This document shows positions 1 through 7,999 of a stretch of DNA of 64,000 nt, one piece after another. Location: contig DASRQS010000136.1 of assembly GCA_035696365.1 (NCBI GenBank), positions 1 through 64,000 on the forward strand. Direction: 5' to 3'. Source of the DNA: JALYLC01 sp035696365 (GTDB lineage: Bacteria; Actinomycetota; Thermoleophilia; Gaiellales; JALYLC01). The translations under genes and the position numbers were made by a program. The notes below the pieces were generated by a model. The model ran no database searches and was not told the origin of the DNA. It saw only the letters and a program-made list of their open reading frames with translations. Within the stretch, counting starts at the first letter, position 1. Each line of letters begins with the position of its first letter.

Positions 1-15
1 AAGCTGCTCGGCTAG
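1..15 (+). CDS. Flagellin, C-terminal end only (partial)
   Basis: The first 15 bases read Lys-Leu-Leu-Gly-stop on the + strand. They are identical, base for base, to the last 15 bases of the flagellin gene at 9252-10067, whose product also ends KLLG. A terminator-like hairpin follows about 50 bases later, as it does after the other flagellin. I infer that a second flagellin gene ends here and that its body lies to the left of the window. Only four codons are visible, so this rests on the exact match and the flagellar context. Confidence 0.6.
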   Translation, partial: KLLG

Positions 16-23
16 TCCGAGCG

Positions 24-39
24 GCTCGGCGCGCCGAGC
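24..39. repeat. 16-bp perfect palindrome
   Basis: GCTCGGCGCGCCGAGC is a perfect palindrome just after the partial flagellin stop. It could fold as an RNA hairpin only with a minimal loop, so it may be a secondary terminator element or chance in GC-rich DNA. Confidence 0.4.
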
Positions 40-66
40 AAGACACCACATACGGGGACGAACCGA

Positions 67-86
67 GGGCCGCCGAAAGGCGGCCC
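67..86 (+). terminator. Terminator-like hairpin after the left-edge flagellin
   Basis: GGGCCGCC, then a GAAA tetraloop, then GGCGGCCC: a perfect 8-bp stem. It lies downstream of the partial flagellin on the + strand. No T-run follows, which is common in very GC-rich genomes. It could also serve fliA transcription from the other side. Confidence 0.6.
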
Positions 87-109
87 TGCGCGTTCGTGGG
101 GCCTGGCCC

Positions 110-246
110 GCAACGCTGGGGTCAGACCCGCAACGCTGGGGTCAGACCCCAGCGTTGCCCCCGGGCCTGGCCCGCAGCGCTGGGGTCAGACCCGCAACGC
201 TGGGGTCAGACGCCAGCGTTGCCCCCAGCGTTGCCCCAGCGTTGCG
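110..246. repeat. Cluster of 20-bp direct and inverted repeats
   Basis: A unit GCAACGCTGGGGTCAGACCC occurs at 110-129 and 130-149, with one-base variants at 174-193 and 194-213. Inverted half-units (CCCCAGCGTTGC type) follow at 147-158, 213-222, about 224-234 and 235-245. The segment 130-158 is a perfect inverted repeat: a 12-bp stem around the loop TCAGA. The cluster sits between the end of the left flagellin and the end of fliA, so it is intergenic. It looks like a dispersed intergenic repeat family rather than a gene. Confidence 0.85.
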
Positions 247-285
247 TGGCAGACCCCGGGCGCCTCGGCGCCCGGATCGCGCGCG

Positions 286-1089
286 CTAGGCGGCGGCCGC
301 GTCGTAGTTCGACATCTGCTCGCGCAGGTTGTTCCGAACCTCCGCGAGGATCTGCGAGACGCGGGACTCGCTCACGCCGAGCAGCCGGCCGACGTCTGCG
401 CCCTGCATCTCCTGCGAGTGCACGAGATGCAGCACCCGTTGCTCGCGCTCCGAGAGACCGGCGATCGCCTCGAGCATGATCTTCAGCCGCTCGGAGGCGA
501 GGGCGGAGCGCTCCGGCTCGAGACGGCCGTCGCGCGCCTCGACCGTGTCGCCGATCTCGAGCGGCATCGAGGGGTCGCTCGAGCGGGTCGGCGCATTCAG
601 CGAGATCACGTCGGCGCGCTCGATGTTCTCCAGGATCGCCCAGACCTCGGGCACGGTCAGCTCCAGGACGGCGGCAAGTTCCTCGTGGCTCGGCGCGCTG
701 CCGGTGCGCGCGTACAACTCGTCCGCCGCGTGCTCGAGCTTCTGGCTCATCCGCCGTGCCGAGCGCGAGGCCCAGTCCTGGCGCCGCAGCTCGTCGACCA
801 TCGCGCCGGCGACCCGCGTCCAGGCGAACTGCTCGAACGACGCGCCCTTCGCGGGATCGAAACGGTCAACGGCCTCGATCAAGGCGATCATGCCGCAGGA
901 CAAGAAATCGTCGAAGTCGCTGTGAGACGGGAATTCCCGCACCTTGCGCGACGCGATGTACCTGATCATCGGCGAGTACGCGAGCACGAGCCGATCGCGA
1001 GCGGATGAATCCTTCCGTACGCTCCACGCGCGCCAGAGGGCTTCAGCCTCAGCGGCTGTGAGCCGCTGGAACTCACTGCTGTCCTTCAT
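286..1089 (-). CDS. fliA: RNA polymerase sigma factor FliA/WhiG (sigma-28 type)
   Basis: This 267-residue sigma factor directs RNA polymerase to late flagellar promoters in the FliA/WhiG family. Region 2 holds the typical block with YSPMIRYIAS, then DFDDFLSCGMIALIEAVDRF and FEQFAWTRVAGAMVDELR (about residues 38-103). Region 3 follows. Region 4 ends with LSEREQRVLHLVH and an HTH reading GVSESRVSQI, close to FliA and WhiG. The start is ATG at 1089; only a weak AAGGCGG lies upstream. It is divergent from fliO. On the - strand at about 1130-1137 the sequence GGCGATAA is one base from the sigma-28 -10 element, but no good -35 is seen, so autoregulation is only a possibility. Confidence 0.93.
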   Translation of the reverse strand: MKDSSEFQRLTAAEAEALWRAWSVRKDSSARDRLVLAYSPMIRYIASRKVREFPSHSDFDDFLSCGMIALIEAVDRFDPAKGASFEQFAWTRVAGAMVDELRRQDWASRSARRMSQKLEHAADELYARTGSAPSHEELAAVLELTVPEVWAILENIERADVISLNAPTRSSDPSMPLEIGDTVEARDGRLEPERSALASERLKIMLEAIAGLSEREQRVLHLVHSQEMQGADVGRLLGVSESRVSQILAEVRNNLREQMSNYDAAAA

Positions 1090-1271
1090 CCAAACCGCCT
1101 TCAGGCTTTGAGAACCGGGTGATTCCTCCTGTTATCGCCGTACTGTCATGCCGGCCAGATGGCCGCTTCGCATCGGGTGCGGCTACCGGTTTGGCGTGAA
1201 TGCCCTCACCGGTTGGTAGCTGGCGCGCGGGGTTGCTCAAGCGGTCCCCCTGTCAGCCGAGTACGCCACCC
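1090..1271. other. Divergent fliA/fliO intergenic region with several inverted repeats
   Basis: This 182-bp region separates fliA (-) from fliO (+) and should hold both promoters. It contains short inverted repeats: GGCC-AGAT-GGCC near 1152, CGCA-TCGGG-TGCG near 1169, and nested GCTG/CAGC with GGGG/CCCC arms at about 1219-1258. An upstream in-frame ATG at 1200 exists, but translation from it would put 24 non-hydrophobic residues before the signal peptide. The folds may be a structured leader or GC-rich background. Confidence 0.35.
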
Positions 1272-1832
1272 GTGCTCTCGGTTCGTCCCCGCCGGCACGC
1301 AGGCCTCGCGCTTGCGTCCGTGCTCGTCCTGCTCGTCTGCCTGCCGGCGAGCAGCGCCGCGTCCGGCTTTCGCCGCGACCAGACGCCCCTGCCCGCGGAC
1401 CTGACCGGGGGCGGGAGCAGTCACGCCGCGCTCAACGGCTCGGGCACGGGCGGCGCCGCGATCCACATGCTCTTCGGTCTCGCGCTCGTGCTGGGGCTGA
1501 TCTACGCGCTCTACCGCCTGCTCAGGCGGAGCTCGGACAAGAACGAGAAGGAGAAGGTGATCCGTGGCGACGACTGGATGTCGGTCATCGCCTCGACGCC
1601 GCTCGCCCCGTCGCGCTCGGTGCACCTGATCCGCGTGGGGGAGGAGATCGTGCTGGTCGGCTCGGGCGAGCAGGGCGTGACCCCCATCCGCGTCTACAGC
1701 GCGGAGGAGGCCCGGCAGCTGCGCATCGATCCGCGCGAGTTCCCCGCGCTCGACGCGGCGCCGACCGGAGCTGCCGATCCGAGCTTCCTCTCCGCGCTGC
1801 TCGAATCGCTCAGGAGGATGACCGCCCGATGA
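1272..1832 (+). CDS. fliO: Flagellar biosynthesis protein FliO
   Basis: FliO is a bitopic membrane protein that helps assemble the FliP-FliQ-FliR export gate. From the GTG at 1272 the product has 186 residues: an N-terminal hydrophobic signal-like segment (LALASVLVLLVCLPA), a linker, a second hydrophobic helix (MLFGLALVLGLIYALYRLL), then the soluble FliO domain with VIASTPLAPSRSVHLIRVGEEIVLVG, split here as ...SRSVHLIRVG and EEIVLVG. I chose GTG 1272 over the ATG at 1200 because it puts the hydrophobic segment at the N-terminus; no strong ribosome site decides this. The stop overlaps the fliP start as ATGA. Identity rests on the fold pattern and the position before fliP. Confidence 0.85.
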   Translation: MLSVRPRRHAGLALASVLVLLVCLPASSAASGFRRDQTPLPADLTGGGSSHAALNGSGTGGAAIHMLFGLALVLGLIYALYRLLRRSSDKNEKEKVIRGDDWMSVIASTPLAPSRSVHLIRVGEEIVLVGSGEQGVTPIRVYSAEEARQLRIDPREFPALDAAPTGAADPSFLSALLESLRRMTAR

Positions 1833-2479
1833 TCGCCGCCGTCCAGACGGGTGGCGTGTCCACGTCCGTGCAGACCATGCTCCTCCTGGGAGTGATGGCC
1901 CTGCTGCCCGGACTGCTGCTCGTGATGACGAGCTTCACGCGCATCCTGATCGTGCTGGGCTTCGTGCGCAACGCGCTCGGCACGCAGTCGACGCCGCCGA
2001 ACCAGGTGCTGGTCGGCATTGCGCTGTTCCTCTCGCTGTTCGTGATGGCGCCCACGCTGCACAAGGTCGACAAGGCCGCCGTGGAGCCGTACCGGGCACA
2101 CACGATCGACGGCCGCGCGGCCATTATCCGCGGGCTGGAGCCGGTGCGGACGTTCATGTTCAAGCAAACGCGCGACTCCGACCTCGCGCTCTTCGTCCGG
2201 CTCGCCCATCAGAAGCGCCCGCGCACCCGGGCGGACGTGCCGACGCACGTGCTGGTGCCCGCCTTCGTGGTCTCGGAGCTGACGACGGCCTTCCAGATCG
2301 GTTTCCTGATCTACCTGCCGTTCCTGATCATCGACATGATCGTGTCGGCGACGCTCATGTCGATGGGCATGATGATGCTGCCGCCCGTCCTGATCTCGCT
2401 GCCGTTCAAGATCCTCCTGTTCGTCTTGGTCGACGGCTGGAGTCTGATCATGCAATCGCTCGTGACGTCGTTCCACTGA
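1829..2479 (+). CDS. fliP: Flagellar export gate protein FliP
   Basis: FliP forms, with FliQ and FliR, the export-gate pore in the flagellar basal body. The 216-residue product has the family hallmarks MTSFTRILIVLGFVRNALG and PPNQVLVGIALFLSLFVMAP near the N-terminus, and a C-terminal pair of helices with SELTTAFQIGFLIYLPF and IDMIVSATLMSMGMMMLPP. It lacks a long cleavable signal, unlike the 245-residue E. coli form. It overlaps fliO by four bases (ATGA), indicating translational coupling, and fliQ follows 14 bases later. Confidence 0.97.
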   Translation: MIAAVQTGGVSTSVQTMLLLGVMALLPGLLLVMTSFTRILIVLGFVRNALGTQSTPPNQVLVGIALFLSLFVMAPTLHKVDKAAVEPYRAHTIDGRAAIIRGLEPVRTFMFKQTRDSDLALFVRLAHQKRPRTRADVPTHVLVPAFVVSELTTAFQIGFLIYLPFLIIDMIVSATLMSMGMMMLPPVLISLPFKILLFVLVDGWSLIMQSLVTSFH

Positions 2480-2493
2480 CGCGGAGGCCACGC

Positions 2494-2766
2494 TTGAACC
2501 AGGACACCATCTCGCATCTCGGCACGCGCGCGATGCTCATGACACTCGAGATCTCGGCGCCGTTCCTGGTCGCCGGGCTCGCCGTCGGCCTGCTTGTCTC
2601 GATCATCCAGGCCGCCACCCAGATCCAGGAGCCGACGCTCTCGTTCATCCCCAAGATCATCGCCACCGGAGCGGTCATCGCCATCGGCGGTCCGTGGATG
2701 CTCTCGCAACTCGTCGGCTACACCACCGCGCTGTACCTGGACATCCCGACGCTCGTCGGGCGCTAG
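2494..2766 (+). CDS. fliQ: Flagellar export gate protein FliQ
   Basis: FliQ is a small hairpin membrane protein of the export gate. The 90-residue product has two membrane helices (FLVAGLAVGLLVSIIQAATQ and IIATGAVIAIGGPWMLSQLV) joined by the conserved IQEPTLSFIPK loop. The start is TTG at 2494: a clear GGAGG at 2483-2487 stands six bases upstream and decides this start. Its stop overlaps the GTG of fliR by one base. Confidence 0.95.
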   Translation: MNQDTISHLGTRAMLMTLEISAPFLVAGLAVGLLVSIIQAATQIQEPTLSFIPKIIATGAVIAIGGPWMLSQLVGYTTALYLDIPTLVGR

Positions 2767-3566
2767 TGCAGCAGCTGGCCCTCCCGGGCGGCGTGCAGCT
2801 CCCGGAGATCGCGGGCGCGAACCTCGTCGCGTTCGCGCTCGTGCTGTGTCGCGTGGGGCCGTTCTTCCTGCTCGCGCCCGTGCTCTCGGCCGGCCTGCTG
2901 CCCGCCAGGGCGAAGTTCGCCGCCGCAGCCGCGATCGCCGTGGCGCTCGCTCCGGTCGCCTCGCACGGGCGGGTCATCCCCCAGGACCCGGTCGGGCTCG
3001 CGACGGTGCTCGTGCAGGAGATCGGGGTGGGGGTGGCGTTCGCGCTGGCGCTCAGCGTGCTGGCCGCCGGAGTCTCGGCCGGTGCCTCGCTCGTCGACAC
3101 CCTCGTCGGTTTCTCCTTCGGCTCCCTCGTGGATCCGATCACCGGCGTCTCGGCCTCCGTGCTCGGGCAGGTCTACACGCTCTTCGCGCTGATGGTGTTC
3201 GTGCTCGGCGGCGGCATCCGCCTGATGATCGCGGGGCTCGCGCGCAGCTACGACCTCATCCCGATCGGCACCTTCCCGTCGCCCTCGCAGCTCGGCAAGC
3301 TTGCCGTCGCGTCGCTCACGGAGGTGCCGCTGATCGGCCTCGAGCTCGTGGGGCCCGTGATCCTCTCGGTCGTCGTGGTGGACGCGGCCTTCGGCCTCGT
3401 CGCTCGAGCCGTTCCGCAGATGAACGTGTTCGTGGTGGGCCTGCCGGTCAAGGTGATCGTCTCGTTCGCAGTCGTCGCCGCCTCGCTGCCGTTCCTCGGC
3501 GCGCAGCTCCAGACCGACCTGTCGCAGGCGATCGAGCGGGCGCTCTCGACGCTGGCCACGGGGTAG
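2766..3566 (+). CDS. fliR: Flagellar export gate protein FliR
   Basis: FliR completes the FliP5Q4R1 export gate. The 266-residue product is a multi-pass membrane protein with family motifs such as RVGPFFLLAP near the start, FGSLVDP in the middle and a C-terminal ARAVPQMNVFVVGLPVK. The start is GTG at 2766, sharing its G with the fliQ TAG stop; an ATG further upstream (2694) lies inside fliQ and is unlikely. fliR is separated from flhB by only three bases, so the gate genes form one translational unit. Confidence 0.95.
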   Translation: MQQLALPGGVQLPEIAGANLVAFALVLCRVGPFFLLAPVLSAGLLPARAKFAAAAAIAVALAPVASHGRVIPQDPVGLATVLVQEIGVGVAFALALSVLAAGVSAGASLVDTLVGFSFGSLVDPITGVSASVLGQVYTLFALMVFVLGGGIRLMIAGLARSYDLIPIGTFPSPSQLGKLAVASLTEVPLIGLELVGPVILSVVVVDAAFGLVARAVPQMNVFVVGLPVKVIVSFAVVAASLPFLGAQLQTDLSQAIERALSTLATG

Positions 3567-3569
3567 GCC

Positions 3570-4646
3570 GTGGCCGACCAGGGCAAGACCGAGAAGCCGA
3601 CCGGCAAGCGCCGGGAAAAGGCGCGCAAGGACGGCCAGGTCGCCCGCTCGACGGAGGTCAACTCGGTCATCGTGCTGCTCGCGACCTTCGGCGTGCTCGC
3701 GCTGACCGGGCCGCGCCTGCTGGCGCGTGCCGAGGCGATCGTGTCCAGCGGCCTCAGCCGCTCGGGGAATCCCTCGCTCGCGACCTCGGCCGGCCGGCAG
3801 GACATCACGGGCTGGGCCTTCAGCTCCTTCACCGGGATCGCGGCGCCCGTGATGATCGCCGCCGCGCTCGGCGGCATCCTGGCGAGCGTCGCGCAGGTGG
3901 GCTTCCGTCTCAACGGGCGCGCGCTCAAGCCGTCCCTGTCGAAGCTCAACCTGATCAAGGGGCTCAAGCGGCTGTTCGCGCCCTCGCAGGCGTTCGAGCT
4001 CGGGAAGACGCTCGTCAAGACCGCCATCATCGGGGGCGTCGCGTTCTCCGCCGTCTGGTCGCAGCTGCCGACCATGGGCGCGCTCGTGGGCATGCCGCCC
4101 GCCCAGCTCGTGTCCGTGCTCGCCCACACGATCCTCTCGATCGTGCTGCGTGTCGGTGCCGCGATGCTGCTCGTGGCCGCGGCCGACTACGCCTGGCAGC
4201 GGCACAAGCACGAGAAGTCGCTGAAGATGACACGGGAGCAGGTGCGCCGGGAGGCGAAGGAAGCCGACGTCGCACCGGAGATGAAGGGGCAGATGCGACG
4301 GCGGCAGTCGGAGATGGCCCGTCGGCGCATGCTCGCCGACGTCCCCACGGCCGACGTCGTCATCGTCAACCCCACGCACTATGCGGTCGCCCTCCGCTAC
4401 GACGGCACGCGTCCGGCGCCCGAGCTCGTCGCGAAGGGCGTGGACAACGTCGCCCTGGCGATCCGCAGGACCGCGGAGGAGGCGGGCGTGGCGATCGTCC
4501 ACGAAGCGCCCCTCGCGCGCGCCCTCTACCGCGACGTCGAGCTGGGCGCGCAGATCCCCGAGGAGCTCTTCGCGGCAGTCGCGCACGTGCTCGCCTTCGT
4601 CCTGCGCGCTGCCGGGCGGCTGCGCGCCGTCACCCAGGCCGCATGA
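3570..4646 (+). CDS. flhB: Flagellar export switch protein FlhB
   Basis: FlhB sits beside the export gate and switches substrate specificity from rod/hook to filament proteins after self-cleavage in its cytoplasmic domain. The 358-residue product starts MADQGKTEKPTGKRREKARK, a classic FlhB N-terminus, has four membrane segments, and carries the autocleavage motif NPTH at residues 267-270. The start is GTG at 3570. The C-terminal domain is full length. A separate FlhB C-domain paralogue is encoded at 16358-16636. Confidence 0.97.
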   Translation: MADQGKTEKPTGKRREKARKDGQVARSTEVNSVIVLLATFGVLALTGPRLLARAEAIVSSGLSRSGNPSLATSAGRQDITGWAFSSFTGIAAPVMIAAALGGILASVAQVGFRLNGRALKPSLSKLNLIKGLKRLFAPSQAFELGKTLVKTAIIGGVAFSAVWSQLPTMGALVGMPPAQLVSVLAHTILSIVLRVGAAMLLVAAADYAWQRHKHEKSLKMTREQVRREAKEADVAPEMKGQMRRRQSEMARRRMLADVPTADVVIVNPTHYAVALRYDGTRPAPELVAKGVDNVALAIRRTAEEAGVAIVHEAPLARALYRDVELGAQIPEELFAAVAHVLAFVLRAAGRLRAVTQAA

Positions 4647-4778
4647 GAGCGGCTAAATCGCCGGTCGTCGCGGCCGATCAACCTGGAGCAGTGCCTGCTC
4701 GGAACGTCCCCGTTCGGCGGCGCGCGTCTCGCTGCCCCAGCCTGGTCCTCGTCCTCCTAGCCGAGGATCGCTAGGCCC
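4647..4778 (+). other. Unusual 132-bp gap with two tandem hairpins between flhB and flhA
   Basis: Neighbouring genes in this operon overlap or nearly touch, yet here there are 132 non-coding bases. Two adjacent perfect stems are visible: GAGCAG-TGC-CTGCTC at 4686-4700 and GAACG-TCCC-CGTTC at 4702-4715. A looser CCTCG/CGAGG pairing follows near 4745-4766. This could be a transcript-processing or attenuation element ahead of flhA. No known riboswitch consensus was recognised. Confidence 0.4.
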
Positions 4779-6827
4779 GTGGACGCGTTTCTGAAGCGCC
4801 TGCTGAGGCACAGCGACCTCGCCGCAGCCTTCGCGGTCGTGCTCGTCGTCGTGATGATGGTCGTGCCGCTGCCGGCGGCGCTGCTCGACCTCATCATCAC
4901 GCTCAACATCGCCGGCGCGCTCGTAATCGTGATCACGACGATGTACGTCCCGCGTGCCGTCGAGTTCGCCGCGTTCCCGTCGCTGCTGCTGTTCACGACG
5001 CTCCTGCGCCTGGCGATCAACGTCAGCGTGACCCGCCTGATCCTGCTGCACGGCGATGCGGGAGGCGTCATCCACGCGTTCGGCGACTTCGTCGTCGGAG
5101 GCAATCTCGTGGTCGGCCTCGTGGTCTTCTTTATCCTGATCGTGATCCAGTTCGTCGTGATCACGAACGGCGCGGGGCGCGTTGCCGAGGTCGCGGCGCG
5201 CTTCACCCTGGATGCGATGCCGGGCAAGCAGATGGCGATCGACGCCGACCTCAACGCCGGGCAGATCACCGACGACGAGGCCCGCGCGCGCCGGCTCGAC
5301 ATTCGCAAGGAGGCCGACTTCTACGGCGCGATGGACGGTGCCTCGAAGTTCGTCAAGGGCGATGCCATCGCGGGCGTGATCATCGTCGTCGTCAACCTCA
5401 TCGGCGGCATCGCGGTCGGCGTGCTGATGCACGGCCAGTCTGCCTCCGCCGCGATGCACACGTTCTCCCTGCTGACGATCGGCGACGGCCTCGCAGCTCA
5501 GATCCCGGCGCTGCTGATCTCGACGGCCACGGGCGTGATCGTGACGCGCTCGGGCAGTGACCGGGACCTCGGCAGCGAGATGACCTCGCAGCTGCTCAGC
5601 CAGCCGCGCGCGACGATGCTCGGCGGCGGCGTGATCTGTGCCATGGGGCTCGTGCCGGGTCTGCCCAAGCTGCCCTTCCTCATCATCGGCGGCATCCTCG
5701 TGATGGTCGGCCGCACAATCGACCGGCAGCAGAAGGCCGAGGCCGCCGCGCCTCCGCAGTCCGTGCTCGAGCTCGACGCTGCTCCGGCCGACCCGGTGAT
5801 CGGCGCGCTCGCGATCGACCCGCTCGAGCTCTCGATCGGCTTCGGCCTCGTGCCGCTCGTCGATCAGCGCTCCGGCGGTGGCCTACTGGGCCGCGTCGGG
5901 CTGATCAGGCGCCAGATCGCGAGCGAGCTCGGAATCGTGATCGCCCCCGTGCGCATCCACGACGAGGTGGCGCTCGACTCCCACGAGTACGTGATCAAGG
6001 TGCGCGGCGCCGAGGTCACGCGCAGCAAGCTGATTCCCGGCCATCGCCTGGCGATGGACCCTGGGGACGCCGTTCCGGGACTCACCGGCATCCCGACCAC
6101 CGAGCCGGCCTTCGGGCTCCCGGCCGTCTGGATCGACGACACGGCACGAGGCGAGGCCGAGGCGCTCGGCTACACGGTGGTGGACGGCGAGTCGGTGATC
6201 GTCACCCATCTGACCGAGACGATCCGCCGCCACGCCGACGAGCTCCTGACGCGCCAGGAGGCCAAGAAGCTGCTGGACGGGCTCAAGGAGCAGAATCCGG
6301 CCGCAGTCGACGACGTGGTGCCCGACAAGCTCGGCATCGGCGAGGTGCAGCGGGCGCTGCAGCACCTGCTGCGCGAGGGCGTCTCGATCCGCGACCTCGG
6401 CACCATTCTCGAAGCGATCGGCGATCGCGCGCAGCTCACGCGTGAGCCCGCGCAGCTGGCCGAGGCGGCCCGCCAGGCGCTCGGTCGCAGTATCACGTCC
6501 GGCTACCTCGACGAGGAGAACACCTTGCGGGCAATCTCGCTCGACCCGGCCCTCGAGCTCGAGGTGGCCGACTCGCTTGCACTCACGCCCGAGGGCGAGG
6601 TACTCGCCCTCGACCCGGTGCGCGCACGCGCACTGCTGGCTTCGCTCGGCGACTCCGTCGACCGCATGACCGCCTCCGGCGGGCGACCCGTCGTCGTCTG
6701 CTCGAGCCGCGTCCGGAGGCACCTGCGGCAGCTCGTCGAACAGGCCTTCCCGCAGGTCGCGGTGGTCTCGTACAACGAGATCGTCGCCGGAGTGCGCGTC
6801 GAGAGCGCCGGACTGGTGGCCGCATGA
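4779..6827 (+). CDS. flhA: Flagellar export apparatus protein FlhA
   Basis: FlhA is the large export-gate protein; its cytoplasmic ring docks chaperone-substrate complexes. The 682-residue product has about eight membrane helices in the first 310 residues, with the signature AAFPSLLLFTTLLRLAINVS and the FHIPEP-family loop VITNGAGRVAEVAARFTLDA, DADLNAGQI and GAMDGASKFVKGDAIAG. The rest is the cytoplasmic domain (ITHLTE-like VTHLTETIRRHADELLTRQE). The start is GTG at 4779 with a modest GAGGA 11 bases upstream. It ends in an ATGA overlap with flhF. Confidence 0.97.
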   Translation: MDAFLKRLLRHSDLAAAFAVVLVVVMMVVPLPAALLDLIITLNIAGALVIVITTMYVPRAVEFAAFPSLLLFTTLLRLAINVSVTRLILLHGDAGGVIHAFGDFVVGGNLVVGLVVFFILIVIQFVVITNGAGRVAEVAARFTLDAMPGKQMAIDADLNAGQITDDEARARRLDIRKEADFYGAMDGASKFVKGDAIAGVIIVVVNLIGGIAVGVLMHGQSASAAMHTFSLLTIGDGLAAQIPALLISTATGVIVTRSGSDRDLGSEMTSQLLSQPRATMLGGGVICAMGLVPGLPKLPFLIIGGILVMVGRTIDRQQKAEAAAPPQSVLELDAAPADPVIGALAIDPLELSIGFGLVPLVDQRSGGGLLGRVGLIRRQIASELGIVIAPVRIHDEVALDSHEYVIKVRGAEVTRSKLIPGHRLAMDPGDAVPGLTGIPTTEPAFGLPAVWIDDTARGEAEALGYTVVDGESVIVTHLTETIRRHADELLTRQEAKKLLDGLKEQNPAAVDDVVPDKLGIGEVQRALQHLLREGVSIRDLGTILEAIGDRAQLTREPAQLAEAARQALGRSITSGYLDEENTLRAISLDPALELEVADSLALTPEGEVLALDPVRARALLASLGDSVDRMTASGGRPVVVCSSRVRRHLRQLVEQAFPQVAVVSYNEIVAGVRVESAGLVAA

Positions 6828-7999
6828 GCAACGCCGAGCAAAACAACGAGACCACGACCTACCGGGGCGGCACGCTCGAGGAGGTGCTGCCCCGGATCCG
6901 CGAGCAGCTCGGGCCCGAGGCCGTGATCGTCCGCCAGCGCGAGGGCGTCGTCGGTGGCTTCGGCGGCTTCTTCGGCAAGAAGTGCGTCGAGGTCGAGGCG
7001 CGTCCGGCGCCGGTGCGTCAAACCCAGCCGTCGCGCAGTGTGATCGACGCCTACGACACGGGCGAAGTGCGCGCGGAGGGCAACAGCGCACTGGTGCAGA
7101 CCTTACTCGGCCAGACGTCGCCGTTCGCATTCGAGCTGTCGAGCGCCCTGTCCGAGCAGCGCCCGGAGGTGCCGGCCGAGACGCGGCTCGACGGCCTGCT
7201 CCAGGAGCGCGCAGCGGTCATGCCACCGGAGCCGCGGACTGCTCACGCCGACGACCCAGGCGCCATGCTCGCCTGCCTGCTGGCTGCCGGGTTCAGCGGG
7301 ACGGTCGCCGACGACATCGTGGCCGAGGTGGTGCGTTCGCTGCGTCCTTTCGCCCCCGGGGAGCCGTTCCGCGCTCTGGCGCAGCGCGCGCTGGCACGAC
7401 GCATCCGCGTGGCGTCCGGCTGGGAGACGAAGCGCCGCACGATCGCCCTGATCGGCACGCCCGGCTCGGGCCGGACGCTGACGGCGGCCAAGCTCTGCAA
7501 CGCCTATGCGGGCGCCGGGCGCAAGGTCACCGCGCTCAGCCTGGAGCCCGCGCGCGAGGCGCTCGAGCTCGGCGGTTTCACCGATCGCGGCGATGTCCGC
7601 CTGGAGATCGCGGAGGCCCCGGACGCGATCGCGCGCGCGCGCCTGAGGAGCTCGGAGGTCGTGGTCGCCGACACGCCGCCGCTCGACCCGTCGGACCCGC
7701 GCTCCTTCGCGCCGGTCGCGCAGCTCCTCGACCGCCTGCGCGCGAACGAGACCCACCTGCTCCTGCGTCCGGACGTCGACTTCGAGGCCGGCCGCCTGCT
7801 GGTCGAGCTGCTCTCGGGGTCGCTCAAGCCGTCGCGCATCCTCATCACCGGCGCCGATCGGGCCCACCCCGCCTGCGTACCGGTCGCGCTCTCGCTCGCC
7901 TGCGGCGTGCCGATCTCGTTCGTCGCCGACGGCCCGCTGTCGACCACCGGCCTGCATCCCGCCGAGCCCGCCGAGCTCGCGCGCATGGCGCTGCCATGA
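6824..7999 (+). CDS. flhF: FlhF-like SRP-family GTPase with a degenerate nucleotide site
   Basis: FlhF is an SRP-type GTPase that helps place and number flagella. The 391-residue product has the FlhF N-terminal B domain (TYRGGTLEEVLPRIREQLG, PEAVIVRQREG, GGFFGKKCVEVEA), a linker, and an NG-like domain from about residue 200. The P-loop reads GTPGSGRTLTAAKL: the invariant Lys is Arg217. The DTAGR motif is replaced by VVVADTPPLDP, and TKxD is not recognisable. So the family and operon position are clear, but GTP binding or hydrolysis is doubtful. It overlaps flhA and the next small gene by four bases each. Confidence 0.85.
   Translation: MSNAEQNNETTTYRGGTLEEVLPRIREQLGPEAVIVRQREGVVGGFGGFFGKKCVEVEARPAPVRQTQPSRSVIDAYDTGEVRAEGNSALVQTLLGQTSPFAFELSSALSEQRPEVPAETRLDGLLQERAAVMPPEPRTAHADDPGAMLACLLAAGFSGTVADDIVAEVVRSLRPFAPGEPFRALAQRALARRIRVASGWETKRRTIALIGTPGSGRTLTAAKLCNAYAGAGRKVTALSLEPAREALELGGFTDRGDVRLEIAEAPDAIARARLRSSEVVVADTPPLDPSDPRSFAPVAQLLDRLRANETHLLLRPDVDFEAGRLLVELLSGSLKPSRILITGADRAHPACVPVALSLACGVPISFVADGPLSTTGLHPAEPAELARMALP

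Noticed and set aside
2594..4774. A 726-codon open frame across fliQ, fliR and flhB
   Set aside because: It is a GC-rich shadow frame, dominated by Arg, Ala, Gly and Pro, overlapping three clear flagellar genes.
4647..4778. Possible cyclic-di-GMP riboswitch before flhA
   Set aside because: Hairpins are present but none of the conserved motifs of the known classes could be matched.
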